Shown: positions 9,298-17,572 of the stretch, piece after piece
How positions within the stretch are numbered: position 1 is the first letter of the stretch
How the letters are laid out: each line of letters starts with the position of its first letter
NCBI GenBank assembly: GCA_035765635.1
Contig: DASTWZ010000010.1
Coordinates: 68,506 to 132,505, forward strand
Direction of reading: 5' to 3'
Source: EW11 sp035765635
Lineage (GTDB): Bacteria; Verrucomicrobiota; Verrucomicrobiia; Opitutales; Opitutaceae
Length of the DNA stretch: 64,000 bases
Program-made: the position numbers and the translations under genes
Notes under the pieces: generated by a model
Told to the model about the DNA's origin: nothing
What the model saw: the letters and a program-made list of their open reading frames with translations, nothing else
The model's database searches: none

Positions 9298-9350
9298 TCG
9301 CAGGACAAAACGCATTCTTACTTCTTCCTTCTTCCTTTGTCTTCCGGCCT

Positions 9351-10397
9351 TCATTCATCCTTTGTCTTCCCAAACGGATAGAGGCCACGCTCTATCGACC
9401 AATGGCCTTCCACCATTCCGATCGTCGGATTGGCCGGAAGGCCTTTTTCATTGCGGTGAATTTGGGCGACCAGCGCGTCGATTGCGTGGCTCCCGATAAT
9501 TTCGAAACGCTGGTCCATTCCCGCAATCCCCTCGCCCGACTCGTAATCTAGAGCAGCGAACGCGACTTTGGCGCAAACGCGCGGGCCCAACGCAGGCAGG
9601 ACCAATTGGCGCACCTGGCTCGCGTTCGCCACCACGATCGCGTCGGGCCGATGGCGCTCGAACCAGCGCCGGATATCGCGGCGGCTGCTCTGATCGAGAT
9701 AGAGGATCGGGAAAACCCTAACCTCCCGAGATGAGCCAATGCGGAAATACGCGCCGCTGTAGGAGTGATTGGTGCGAAACTCCATATCGCCGGTCATCGC
9801 GAGACCAATTCGATCCAAACCCGCCTGCCGCAAAAACACGAAGGTCCGCACCGCGTTGTCGAAATGATGCGTTACCACGCGATGCACCCGCGGTTCGATC
9901 ACGGAATAGGTCATCGCGACCGCTGGGAAATTATTCCAATCGAGCAACTCGCTATAACTCGCCGGATCAGCCGTGGGCGCGAGCAAGACACCGGCAACGC
10001 CTCGAGCGAGCAGCATGCGCGTGAGCGCATTGCGCTTGCCCTCATAAATACCCAAGTCGACCTGATCGAGACTGTAGCCCAAACGCTCCGCTCGTGTCCT
10101 CGCCCCTTCGATCAGCCGTTTCACGAACGTGGCGTCCAGCGTCTGCAAAACCGCCAGGTTCCGGTGAATTTTAAGCGTCCGCTGCGATCGCAGGTGCTCC
10201 ATCAAATGAGCCAGTAGCGGATCCGGCCGATAGCCCATCTTCTCCGCCAACGCCTGAATCCGTGCGCGCTCCGCAGCCGAGACTTCAAGGCTGCCGCGCA
10301 AAGCCAACGACACCGTCATCGTGCTGACATTCGCAGCGTGAGCGATCGAACGAAGCGTCACTCGGCGCGACGGAAATTCCGAGCTGTTCGGTTTCAT
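9351..10397 (-). CDS. LacI-family transcriptional regulator
   Basis: A 348-residue sugar-responsive repressor or activator. The N-terminal helix-turn-helix and hinge read TLRSIAHAANVSTMTVSLAL and QALAEKMGYRPDPLLAHLM, typical of the LacI/GalR family. The rest is a periplasmic-binding-protein-like effector domain, with GVAGVLLAPTADP and the late AFAALDYESGEGIAGMDQRFE and GSHAIDALVAQI segments. The gene is divergent from a TonB receptor, and a perfect palindrome with a central CGC lies 20 bp in front of its start, which would suit joint control of both directions. The effector is unknown. Confidence 0.93.
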   Translation of the reverse strand: MKPNSSEFPSRRVTLRSIAHAANVSTMTVSLALRGSLEVSAAERARIQALAEKMGYRPDPLLAHLMEHLRSQRTLKIHRNLAVLQTLDATFVKRLIEGARTRAERLGYSLDQVDLGIYEGKRNALTRMLLARGVAGVLLAPTADPASYSELLDWNNFPAVAMTYSVIEPRVHRVVTHHFDNAVRTFVFLRQAGLDRIGLAMTGDMEFRTNHSYSGAYFRIGSSREVRVFPILYLDQSSRRDIRRWFERHRPDAIVVANASQVRQLVLPALGPRVCAKVAFAALDYESGEGIAGMDQRFEIIGSHAIDALVAQIHRNEKGLPANPTIGMVEGHWSIERGLYPFGKTKDE

Positions 10398-10417
10398 GAG
10401 CCAAGGGAACCCAGCAA

Positions 10418-10432
10418 ACTTTACGCTAAAGT
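10418..10432. promoter_or_regulatory. Palindromic operator candidate for the LacI-family regulator
   Basis: ACTTTACGCTAAAGT is a perfect 6-bp inverted repeat around CGC, placed between the divergent lacI start (10397) and the TonB receptor start (10537). LacI-family operators are usually palindromes with a central CG-containing core, so this fits autoregulation plus control of the receptor operon. Confidence 0.6.
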
Positions 10433-10536
10433 CACGTTCCTATTCCGTCTTTTTTGGATTCGCGTCTAAGTGCAAAACATCGGCCGAACTAGGTATCCCA
10501 AGGCCGCGATCGCGCCGAGATTTACCCAAACCTAAC

Positions 10537-12822
10537 ATGCCTACCACCAATAGCCGGAGCGTCTCGCGACGCCTGGTTCTCCCCCTGCTTGCAGCTCTCG
10601 CGACGGCGTCAGCCGGATCGCTTTTTGCTCAAACAACGCCTGCCGCTCAGCCCGCCAACACCGCCGCAGGCGCAGCGACGGCGAGTGAGGACGAGACGGT
10701 CTACCTCTCTCCCTTCAATATTTCGGCCGCGCCGACAAGCCGCTATCAAGCGAGTGAGGCGACGTCGGGCGCCCGTGTGCGCGTCGCTCTGCTCGATTCC
10801 ACTCAGAGCGTCTCGGTCGTCACCCGCGATCTGATCAACGACATCGGTGCCGGACGGCTTATCGACGCTGCCAAGTACGTCGCCGGCGTTTACGAATCCA
10901 CCATTCCGAATGCCCAGGACCGCACGACGATTCGCGGCTTCCAAAACGACGGCGCGACGGTCGACGGTTTCAGCTATTTCTCCTTCGCCAATCTCGATCC
11001 GATCATCGTCGACCGCATCGAAGTGGTCAAAGGCCCTAACGCCATTCTTGCGCCACAAGGCGTCCCGGGCGGCACGATCAATGCCGTGAGCAAGAAGCCG
11101 ACCTTCAAGGACCAGGGTTACGTTTCGTATCAGGTTGGCCAATACGGATCGAACCGCGGCGAACTCGACGTGAATCGCGTCGCGATGGACGGCAAGCTGG
11201 CGCTGCGTGTGGTCGGTGCGATTCAGGACGCCGACGACTACGGCGATGGCAATTTCCATCGTTCCAACATCGGTATGCCGATGCTCACGTATCGGTTCGG
11301 TCCCTCCACGCAGCTCACGTTGCAGGCCGAATTCTACAACTGGCGCGCGCTCAACTATGGCGGCGTGCCGGTTTCGCTCTACGCGGATTCGGGCAACACC
11401 GCGCATATTCTCGACGGACTTCCGACGGACTTCGTCGCGCAAGGACCTGAAGTCACTCGCAGCCAGAGCGCGCAACATTATCGCGCGTTCTTCACCACGA
11501 GCTTCACGGAAAATCTTTCGATGCGTGTCGCGGCGAACTTCATCAAGTCGAACGCGGAATCCGTTCAATTGAACATCGGCGCGGCGCCAAATCAGGTCAT
11601 CAAAGTCGATCCCGCCACCGGCCTCTGGCATTGGGATGGTACCACTCGCAACGATGCTCCGACCTTCTCGCTCGGCGGCAGCGTGAATCAGCAGAATCGC
11701 GACTACGCGAATCTCCAGAACGACTTCGTCTACGAGCTGCACACCGACTCGATCAAATCGACCACGGTGTTCGGCTACGCGATCAACTACGCCGCCACGT
11801 TGAACGAAAAGAATCAGAACTTCACCGTTCCCAGCCCGGCCGACTTCAGAAACTACAAGTGGACCGGCTACACGCTGACGAACATCACTGGCATCAACAC
11901 ACGTTACTATCGCGATCAGCAGGTGTATTTGTCCGAAGTGCTCGGACTTTTCCACGACAGCGTGCTGCTCAGCGCGGGTGTTTCTCGCAATTGGTATTTC
12001 AGCGAGAATATCGACTTGCTGCTCAAGAAGCGCGTCAGTGTTTCGCCAAACGCCACTCTGCCGTCCGCAGGCGTCGTTTTCAAAGTGCTTAAAAACACAT
12101 CGCTCTACTACGGCTATTCGGAACAGGCCACCGCGGTTAACCCCTCGGTCACCGCGACGAACTTCTTCGATACGCAGACGAGTAAACAGCACGAGTTCGG
12201 CATTCGCACGCAGCAGTTCGACAACCGTCTCTACGCGACCCTTGCCTACTTCAAGATCAAGCAGGACAACTTTTCCGTTCCGAATCCGCTGAACAGCGCG
12301 GTGCCGGTCCCAAGCCCGTTGCTACCGCCTCTGTTCTCCAACCGTCTCGCGCACGGTCTCGAGCTCGAACTCAACTACGCGGTGACAAAGAATCTCTCGA
12401 TTGTCGGCAATGGCACGTTGATGAAGAATCGCGACGCCGACGGCGTTCCCTTCCGCGGAACCGCCGAAAAAGCCGCTGCCGTTTGGGTCAATTACACGTT
12501 CAACAAGAGCACCCCGATGCTCGACGGATTGTCGCTCGGCATTGGTGTCGATTACCTGAGCCGCCGCGCTGGCGACACCGCTTCTGGCGTCACTTCAGCC
12601 AGCACGCCCGACCAAGTCATCCGCGTGCAACCGTCGTTCTGGCTCCCGGCCCGTGCTCTCGTGAATGCGAGCGCTTCGTACCGTTTCCTCGAGCACTGGC
12701 GCGCGCAGCTCAACATCGACAACCTGCTGGACAAAGATTACCTCGCGGCAAGCACGAGCCGGACCTCGGTTTGGGCGGGCACGCCGTTCAATGCGAAGTT
12801 GACCGTCTCGTACAACTTCTAA
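10537..12822 (+). CDS. TonB-dependent outer-membrane receptor
   Basis: A 761-residue outer-membrane active transporter. The start at MPTTNSRSVSRRLVLP gives a proper signal peptide ending near LFAQ; the longer frame adds 47 residues with no such logic. The plug domain follows (TQSVSVVTRDLINDIGAG, DRTTIRGFQNDGATVDG, IEVVKGPNAILAPQGVPGGTINAV), then a 22-strand barrel ending in LTVSYNF with the terminal Phe used by the Bam machinery. Plug motifs look like the siderophore-type receptor group, but the neighbours (alpha-galactosidase, LacI regulator, sugar transporter) suggest a carbohydrate substrate. A hairpin separates it from the transporter gene 48 bp downstream. Confidence 0.93.
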   Translation: MPTTNSRSVSRRLVLPLLAALATASAGSLFAQTTPAAQPANTAAGAATASEDETVYLSPFNISAAPTSRYQASEATSGARVRVALLDSTQSVSVVTRDLINDIGAGRLIDAAKYVAGVYESTIPNAQDRTTIRGFQNDGATVDGFSYFSFANLDPIIVDRIEVVKGPNAILAPQGVPGGTINAVSKKPTFKDQGYVSYQVGQYGSNRGELDVNRVAMDGKLALRVVGAIQDADDYGDGNFHRSNIGMPMLTYRFGPSTQLTLQAEFYNWRALNYGGVPVSLYADSGNTAHILDGLPTDFVAQGPEVTRSQSAQHYRAFFTTSFTENLSMRVAANFIKSNAESVQLNIGAAPNQVIKVDPATGLWHWDGTTRNDAPTFSLGGSVNQQNRDYANLQNDFVYELHTDSIKSTTVFGYAINYAATLNEKNQNFTVPSPADFRNYKWTGYTLTNITGINTRYYRDQQVYLSEVLGLFHDSVLLSAGVSRNWYFSENIDLLLKKRVSVSPNATLPSAGVVFKVLKNTSLYYGYSEQATAVNPSVTATNFFDTQTSKQHEFGIRTQQFDNRLYATLAYFKIKQDNFSVPNPLNSAVPVPSPLLPPLFSNRLAHGLELELNYAVTKNLSIVGNGTLMKNRDADGVPFRGTAEKAAAVWVNYTFNKSTPMLDGLSLGIGVDYLSRRAGDTASGVTSASTPDQVIRVQPSFWLPARALVNASASYRFLEHWRAQLNIDNLLDKDYLAASTSRTSVWAGTPFNAKLTVSYNF

Positions 12823-12833
12823 GCCTTCCGCCA

Positions 12834-12858
12834 AGCTCCGCGACTGACTCGCGGAGCT
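12834..12858 (+). promoter_or_regulatory. Intercistronic hairpin
   Basis: AGCTCCGCGA and TCGCGGAGCT form a perfect 10-bp stem with a 5-base loop, just after the TonB receptor stop. There is no run of T after it, so it looks more like a transcript-stabilising or attenuating hairpin than a full terminator. Confidence 0.6.
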
Positions 12859-12870
12859 CTCTACCCCACG

Positions 12871-14325
12871 ATGCCGCTTTTTTCCGGACGCGCCGCCGCG
12901 CGCACCACTGCCTCAGCTGACCGCGTTCCTCTCCGCGAGAAGATCGGTCTCAGTTTTGGCAAGGTGGTCGCCGACGGCACTCACGGCACGCTGCACGTGC
13001 TGGTCAATCCGATCTACAACATGACGCTGGGCCTCAACCCAGCGCTCATCAGCACGATCGTTTTCATTCAGCGGTTGTGGGATGCGATGTTCGACCCTCT
13101 GGTCGGACAATTCTCCGACAACTTCCGTTCGCGCTGGGGAAGGCGGCGGCCATTGCTCGTGGTCGCCGCGGTGCCGCTCGCGGTGCTTTTCGCGGCGCTC
13201 TGGTGGTTTCACTCCGGCGCCTCGCAACGCGAGCTCTTCTGGCATCTGCTGCTTGTGTCACTGGTCTTCTACGGAGCCCACTCGCTCTACTCGATGCCGC
13301 TGGGCGCGCTCACCTTGGAGGCGACTGACGACTATCACGAACGCACGCGCGTCGTCGGCGTCACGTTGATCTTCGGCTTCGCGTTTCAAATCGCGAGCCA
13401 GTGGCTGTTCCGCCTGACGCAGCTCAATATTTTTCATGATCAAATCAGCGGACTGCGCTGGGTTACCGGCATCTGTGCCGTGCTCTTTCTTATCGCTGGC
13501 CTGCTTCCCGTCTTTCTCTGTCGCGAACGCCACTATCATCGCGTCGCGCTCAAACAACCGCGCACGTCTCTGGTGCAAAGTCTCCGCCTCGTTCGCGACA
13601 ATTCGTCGTTCCTGGCGCTGCTCGGCACGCGTTGTATCGCCAGCTTCGGATACAACCTCGTCGGTATGCTCGGTATCTACATGAACACCTACTATGTGTT
13701 CGGCGGCGATTTGAAGGCCTCCGCGCTGGCCTATGGTTTTCTCGGATCGAGCTTCCACGTTTCGGCCATCCTAACGTCGATGTTCCTCTACCCGCCGCTC
13801 ACGCGCCGCTTCGGGAAAAAACGCACGCTGCAAATCGCGATTGGCATTCTGATCGCCGGCTGCGCCTCGAAACTCTTCGTCTATCATCCCGGTCATCCCT
13901 GGCTTCAATTTATCGTTCTCTGCACGAACGGCGCGGCAACCGCCGGCCTTTTTCTCCTGCCCGGCGCGATGCTCGGAGATATTGCCGATCAGGATGAATT
14001 GAAGACCGGCATGCGCCGCGAAGCCGTCTTCACCTCGCTTCTCAGCTGGTTCGAGAAAGCAGGAAACTCTCTCGGCTCACTCCTCGCAGGTTTCGTTTTG
14101 GTCTGGATCGGCTTCGACGCGAAGCTCGGCGCGCAATCCGCGCACACCCTGACGTTGATGAAGTATTCCTATTTTCTCGCGCCCACCCTGGGTGCGTTGC
14201 TCGCGCTGTATTTGATAAGCAAATACGACCTCACTGAGTCTGCAGCCTATCAAATCAAAGACGAGCTGACCAAACGGCGCGCGGGGGCAACCCCGATCGA
14301 GGCCGCGATCACTGAAGCTTCATGA
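12871..14325 (+). CDS. GPH-family (MelB-like) sugar/cation symporter
   Basis: A 484-residue inner-membrane transporter of the glycoside-pentoside-hexuronide group of the major facilitator superfamily. Family features include LSFGKVVADGTHGTLHVLV in the first helix, RLWDAMFDPLVGQFSDNF, the cytoplasmic RSRWGRRRPLL loop, YSMPLGALTLEAT and LGDIADQDELKTGMRREAVF. About 12 hydrophobic segments can be counted. Such proteins take up oligosaccharides or uronides with sodium or protons, which suits the inner-membrane step after the TonB receptor upstream. The stop codon overlaps the start of the next gene as ATGA. Confidence 0.93.
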   Translation: MPLFSGRAAARTTASADRVPLREKIGLSFGKVVADGTHGTLHVLVNPIYNMTLGLNPALISTIVFIQRLWDAMFDPLVGQFSDNFRSRWGRRRPLLVVAAVPLAVLFAALWWFHSGASQRELFWHLLLVSLVFYGAHSLYSMPLGALTLEATDDYHERTRVVGVTLIFGFAFQIASQWLFRLTQLNIFHDQISGLRWVTGICAVLFLIAGLLPVFLCRERHYHRVALKQPRTSLVQSLRLVRDNSSFLALLGTRCIASFGYNLVGMLGIYMNTYYVFGGDLKASALAYGFLGSSFHVSAILTSMFLYPPLTRRFGKKRTLQIAIGILIAGCASKLFVYHPGHPWLQFIVLCTNGAATAGLFLLPGAMLGDIADQDELKTGMRREAVFTSLLSWFEKAGNSLGSLLAGFVLVWIGFDAKLGAQSAHTLTLMKYSYFLAPTLGALLALYLISKYDLTESAAYQIKDELTKRRAGATPIEAAITEAS

Positions 14326-15329
14326 ACGTCGCGTTTTTTCTGGCGGCCGACGCCTTCGAACAAATTTACGGTGACGAATGTTTTCGCGCCGCGAGCGAGC
14401 TGGGCCGCGTGCTCGGCCCGCCTCTGACCGATCCAGAGCTGAGCTCCAATCCGCCGCCGTGGCTCGACCAGGTCGAAGCCATCTTTACCGGCTGGGGTGG
14501 ACCGCGGCTGGACCGTGCGCTCTTGCGCCGCATGCCGAAGCTGAAGGTTGCTTTTTATGGCGCTGGATCTCTCCGCGCGGTGCTTACCGACGAATCGTGG
14601 GATTCCGGAATTGTTTTCGCCAACGCGGCCGCGCTCAACGCCGTTCCCACCGCAGAATTCGCTTTCGGATCGATTCTGCTCTCGCTCAAGCGCGCCTGGC
14701 AGCAGGCCGCACAGGTTCGTGCGCGACGCGCCTATCCCAAATCGCTAGCCGAGGTTTCCAAGTATTTGCCCGGTGGATACGGTTCAACGGTGGGCTTGGT
14801 CTCCCTGGGGTTGGTCGGCCGCCGCGTGGCGCAGTGGCTCGCCAACACCGACGTGAACGTCGTGGCCTACGATCCGTTCGCGAAGGCCGATGAATTGGCC
14901 TCGCTCAAAGTGCGCCGCGTTTCGCTGGACGAGCTGTTCGCGACCGCCGACGTGATTTCCCTGCACACGCCGCTGCTGCCCGAGACCACCGGCATGATCG
15001 GGCAAAAGCTCCTGTCCTCGATGAAAACGGGCGCGACGCTGATCAACACCTCCCGCGGCGCCGTCGTGCGCGAGGACGAAATGATCGCGACGCTCCGCGC
15101 TCGCCCTGACCTGCAGGCCATCGTGGACGTGACTGATCCAGAACCGCCCTCGCCGGACTCGCCGCTCTTCGATCTGCCGAATGTGTTCCTGACCCCCCAC
15201 ATCGCGGGTTCGCTCGGACCCGAGTGTCGGCGAATGGGGCGAGCCATGATCGAAGAATTTCAGCGCTTCCTGCGAGGCCAACCCCTCGCTTACGAAATTC
15301 GCAGAGAGCATTTGGCGCGCACGGCGTAA
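14322..15329 (+). CDS. D-isomer-specific 2-hydroxyacid dehydrogenase
   Basis: A 335-residue NAD(P)-dependent enzyme interconverting a 2-keto acid and a 2-hydroxy acid. The Rossmann fold motif is VGLVSLGLVGRRVAQWLANT with an acidic YDPF after the second strand. The catalytic Arg is in LINTSRGAVVRE, the Glu in VTDPEPPSPDSPLF and the His in VFLTPHIAGSLGPE. The ATG overlaps the TGA of the transporter gene, so the two are translationally coupled, and a role in catabolism of the imported sugar acid is likely. The substrate is not evident. Confidence 0.9.
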   Translation: MNVAFFLAADAFEQIYGDECFRAASELGRVLGPPLTDPELSSNPPPWLDQVEAIFTGWGGPRLDRALLRRMPKLKVAFYGAGSLRAVLTDESWDSGIVFANAAALNAVPTAEFAFGSILLSLKRAWQQAAQVRARRAYPKSLAEVSKYLPGGYGSTVGLVSLGLVGRRVAQWLANTDVNVVAYDPFAKADELASLKVRRVSLDELFATADVISLHTPLLPETTGMIGQKLLSSMKTGATLINTSRGAVVREDEMIATLRARPDLQAIVDVTDPEPPSPDSPLFDLPNVFLTPHIAGSLGPECRRMGRAMIEEFQRFLRGQPLAYEIRREHLARTA

Positions 15330-15390
15330 TTTGCGACGGTGGGCGGCATGCAGCATTGTGTTTTCGTCCACCGGCCTGACCAGCCTCCGG

Positions 15391-15490
15391 GGTAGGGCGA
15401 GCCATCCCTGGCGAGCCGCGTTTGACGTGGCTCATCCTGAAGGTTAGGTGAAGCGCAAAACGCGGCTCGCCAGGGACGGCTCGCCCTACC
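15391..15490. repeat. REP-like palindromic element, copy B
   Basis: A 100-bp element with nearly perfect 33-bp inverted arms (one mismatch), beginning GGTAGGGCGAGCC and ending GGCTCGCCCTACC. It fills most of the 258-bp gap between the dehydrogenase and the DUF2264 gene. A TTC-rich decayed repeat beginning CATTCTGCATTC follows at 15545-15580, directly before the next gene. Confidence 0.9.
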
Positions 15491-15587
15491 TCAGAGCCCA
15501 TTTGTTTCAGACAAGTCAGACGCGGTCCGAGACTCCGGTTCGACCATTCTGCATTCATACTTCTTACTTCATCCTTCGCCTTTCAAA

Positions 15588-17522
15588 ATGGATACCACCA
15601 CCCGCCTTCGCTCCAATCCGCTAAAAACCCGTTCCGATGTTCAGCGTTTGCTGAATGATCTGATCGAGCCGGTGCTTCCTCATTTTTCTCCCGGACGAGC
15701 GCAGGTTTTGCTCGGTCAAAACCGCGCGCTCTACGGCGATCCCGCAGGTCTGCTCGAAGGTTTCGCGCGACCGCTCTGGGGTTTGATTCCCTTTGTCGCG
15801 GGTGGCGGCAAGTTTCAGCACTGGGATCTCTGGCGGCAGGGTATCGAGAACGGAACGAATCCAGATCACGCCGAGTTCTGGGGCTGGTCCGGTGACTACG
15901 ATCAACGCAGCGTCGAAGCCGCAGCCTTCGGCGTGGGACTCGCGCTCGCGCCGCGCGAACTGTGGCAAAAGCTCAGCGCGCCGACTCAGGTGCGCTTCGC
16001 GAAATGGCTGAATCACATCAACGACGTGAAGCTCGTGCAGAGCAATTGGCTGTTCTTTCGCGTTCTCGTGAATATCGGGCTGCGCTCCGTCGGACAAACG
16101 TTCAACGCCGACCGCATCGAATCCGATCTCGCGCGCATCGATCAATTTTACCTCGGCAATGGCTGGTACCAGGATGGCCCATCGGGCGCGCCGTATCGAG
16201 ATGGGCACTACGGCGACTACTACGTGCCGATGGCCTTTCATTTTTATTCACTACTCTACGCGCGTGTCGCTGGAGACTCCGATCCGGCGAGGTCCGCTCG
16301 TTTTCTCGAGCGCGCCCGCCTCTTCGCGAAAGATTTCATTCACTATTTTTCCGCGGACGGATCGGCCCTGCCTTTCGGCCGGAGCCTGACATATCGTTTC
16401 GCCCAAGGCGCGTTTTGGGGCGGCCTCGCCTTCGCCCCAGTCGAAGCCCTCCCCTGGCCCGTGATCAAAGGTCTCTACCTGCGGCATCTGCGCTGGTGGA
16501 TCAATCAACCGATCTTTTCGGAAACCGGTCTCCTCACCATCGGCTATGCTTATCCGAATCTGCTCATGGCCGAGAGCTACAATTCCTCCGGTTCACCTTA
16601 CTGGGGCCTGAAGGCGTTCACGCCTCTCGCGCTTTCCGCCGATCATCCCTTTTGGCGCGCCGAGGAGGCTCCGCTGCCAGCCCGCAAAGCCGTGCACTCC
16701 ATCGCGGGAGCCCGACTCGTGGCCGTGACGGATCCAAAGACACGTGATGTCACGGCGCTGAACCCCGGTCAGGAAGTCGAAGACTGGCCGCGCCATGCGC
16801 CGCAGAAGTATTCAAAATTCGCATACTCGACGCGCTTCGGTTTCTGCGTGCCCGCGAGTTCGGCGACGCCGATGGAAGGCGGTTTCGACAACATGCTCGC
16901 GCTGAGTGACGACAACCGCCGTTACCGCGTGCGTGAACATGCTTACGATGCCGCGCTGCAGGATGGCGTGGCCTACTCGCGTTGGACACCGTGGGCCGAC
17001 GTCACGGCGCGCACCTGGTTGATCGCCGCAGAGACCTGTCACGTGCGCGTTCATCACATTCAAAGCGCGCGCCCACTCTGGTCGTATGAAGGCGGCTTCG
17101 CTGCGCCCTACATCGTTCGCGCGACCGTCACGACCGAGATTGCCAGCGGCGAATCGCCGTCCTGGGCCGTCGTATCCACTCCGTGGGGACGCAGTTGGAT
17201 GCGCGATCTATTCGGCGCGAGCGTCGCCGAGACGGTGGAAGTCGGCGCGAATTCTCACGTCCTGACTTCGCTTTCCAACATGCCGGCACTGAAGAAAGAT
17301 CACGCCGCCGGAGAATTTTGGCTGGTGGCTCTCGTGGGTGGCGGCGCGCCGGAACCGGCGAAAGGAGCATCACAACAATCGCCGGAGCCGAGTTTCACAG
17401 TCGAAATCAGCGGCGCCGTCTGCCGTGTCCTGCGCGACGGCGCCGAATGGTGGACGAGCGAGGGAGGCGTCTGCGGCCGGTCCAGCGCGCAGCGCCTCGA
17501 AGCCCTGCAAAAACTCGTCTAG
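15588..17522 (+). CDS. DUF2264-domain protein
   Basis: A 644-residue protein matching the DUF2264 family by its start and core motifs: TRSDVQRLLNDLIEPVLPHFSPG, EGFARPLWGLIPFVAGGG, the WGWSGDYDQRSVEAAAFG helix, NWLFFRVLVNIGL, and a mid-protein DGPSGAPYRDGHYGDYYVPMAFH. The N-terminal half looks like an alpha/alpha toroid, the C-terminal half like a beta domain, a layout shared with polysaccharide lyases and heparinase-type enzymes. No signal peptide is seen, so it may be cytoplasmic. The family is often found in pectin or rhamnogalacturonan loci, which matches its neighbours, but its reaction is unknown. Confidence 0.85.
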   Translation: MDTTTRLRSNPLKTRSDVQRLLNDLIEPVLPHFSPGRAQVLLGQNRALYGDPAGLLEGFARPLWGLIPFVAGGGKFQHWDLWRQGIENGTNPDHAEFWGWSGDYDQRSVEAAAFGVGLALAPRELWQKLSAPTQVRFAKWLNHINDVKLVQSNWLFFRVLVNIGLRSVGQTFNADRIESDLARIDQFYLGNGWYQDGPSGAPYRDGHYGDYYVPMAFHFYSLLYARVAGDSDPARSARFLERARLFAKDFIHYFSADGSALPFGRSLTYRFAQGAFWGGLAFAPVEALPWPVIKGLYLRHLRWWINQPIFSETGLLTIGYAYPNLLMAESYNSSGSPYWGLKAFTPLALSADHPFWRAEEAPLPARKAVHSIAGARLVAVTDPKTRDVTALNPGQEVEDWPRHAPQKYSKFAYSTRFGFCVPASSATPMEGGFDNMLALSDDNRRYRVREHAYDAALQDGVAYSRWTPWADVTARTWLIAAETCHVRVHHIQSARPLWSYEGGFAAPYIVRATVTTEIASGESPSWAVVSTPWGRSWMRDLFGASVAETVEVGANSHVLTSLSNMPALKKDHAAGEFWLVALVGGGAPEPAKGASQQSPEPSFTVEISGAVCRVLRDGAEWWTSEGGVCGRSSAQRLEALQKLV

Positions 17523-17572
17523 CCGTTTCGTCGAGTTGGTTAGATTCGCCGAAAACAACCTGAACCGCCGCA

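Noticed and set aside
10609..12192. 527-codon frame on the minus strand
   Set aside because: Lies antisense within the TonB receptor gene. It has no recognisable domain and reflects GC-rich third-position bias in the real gene.
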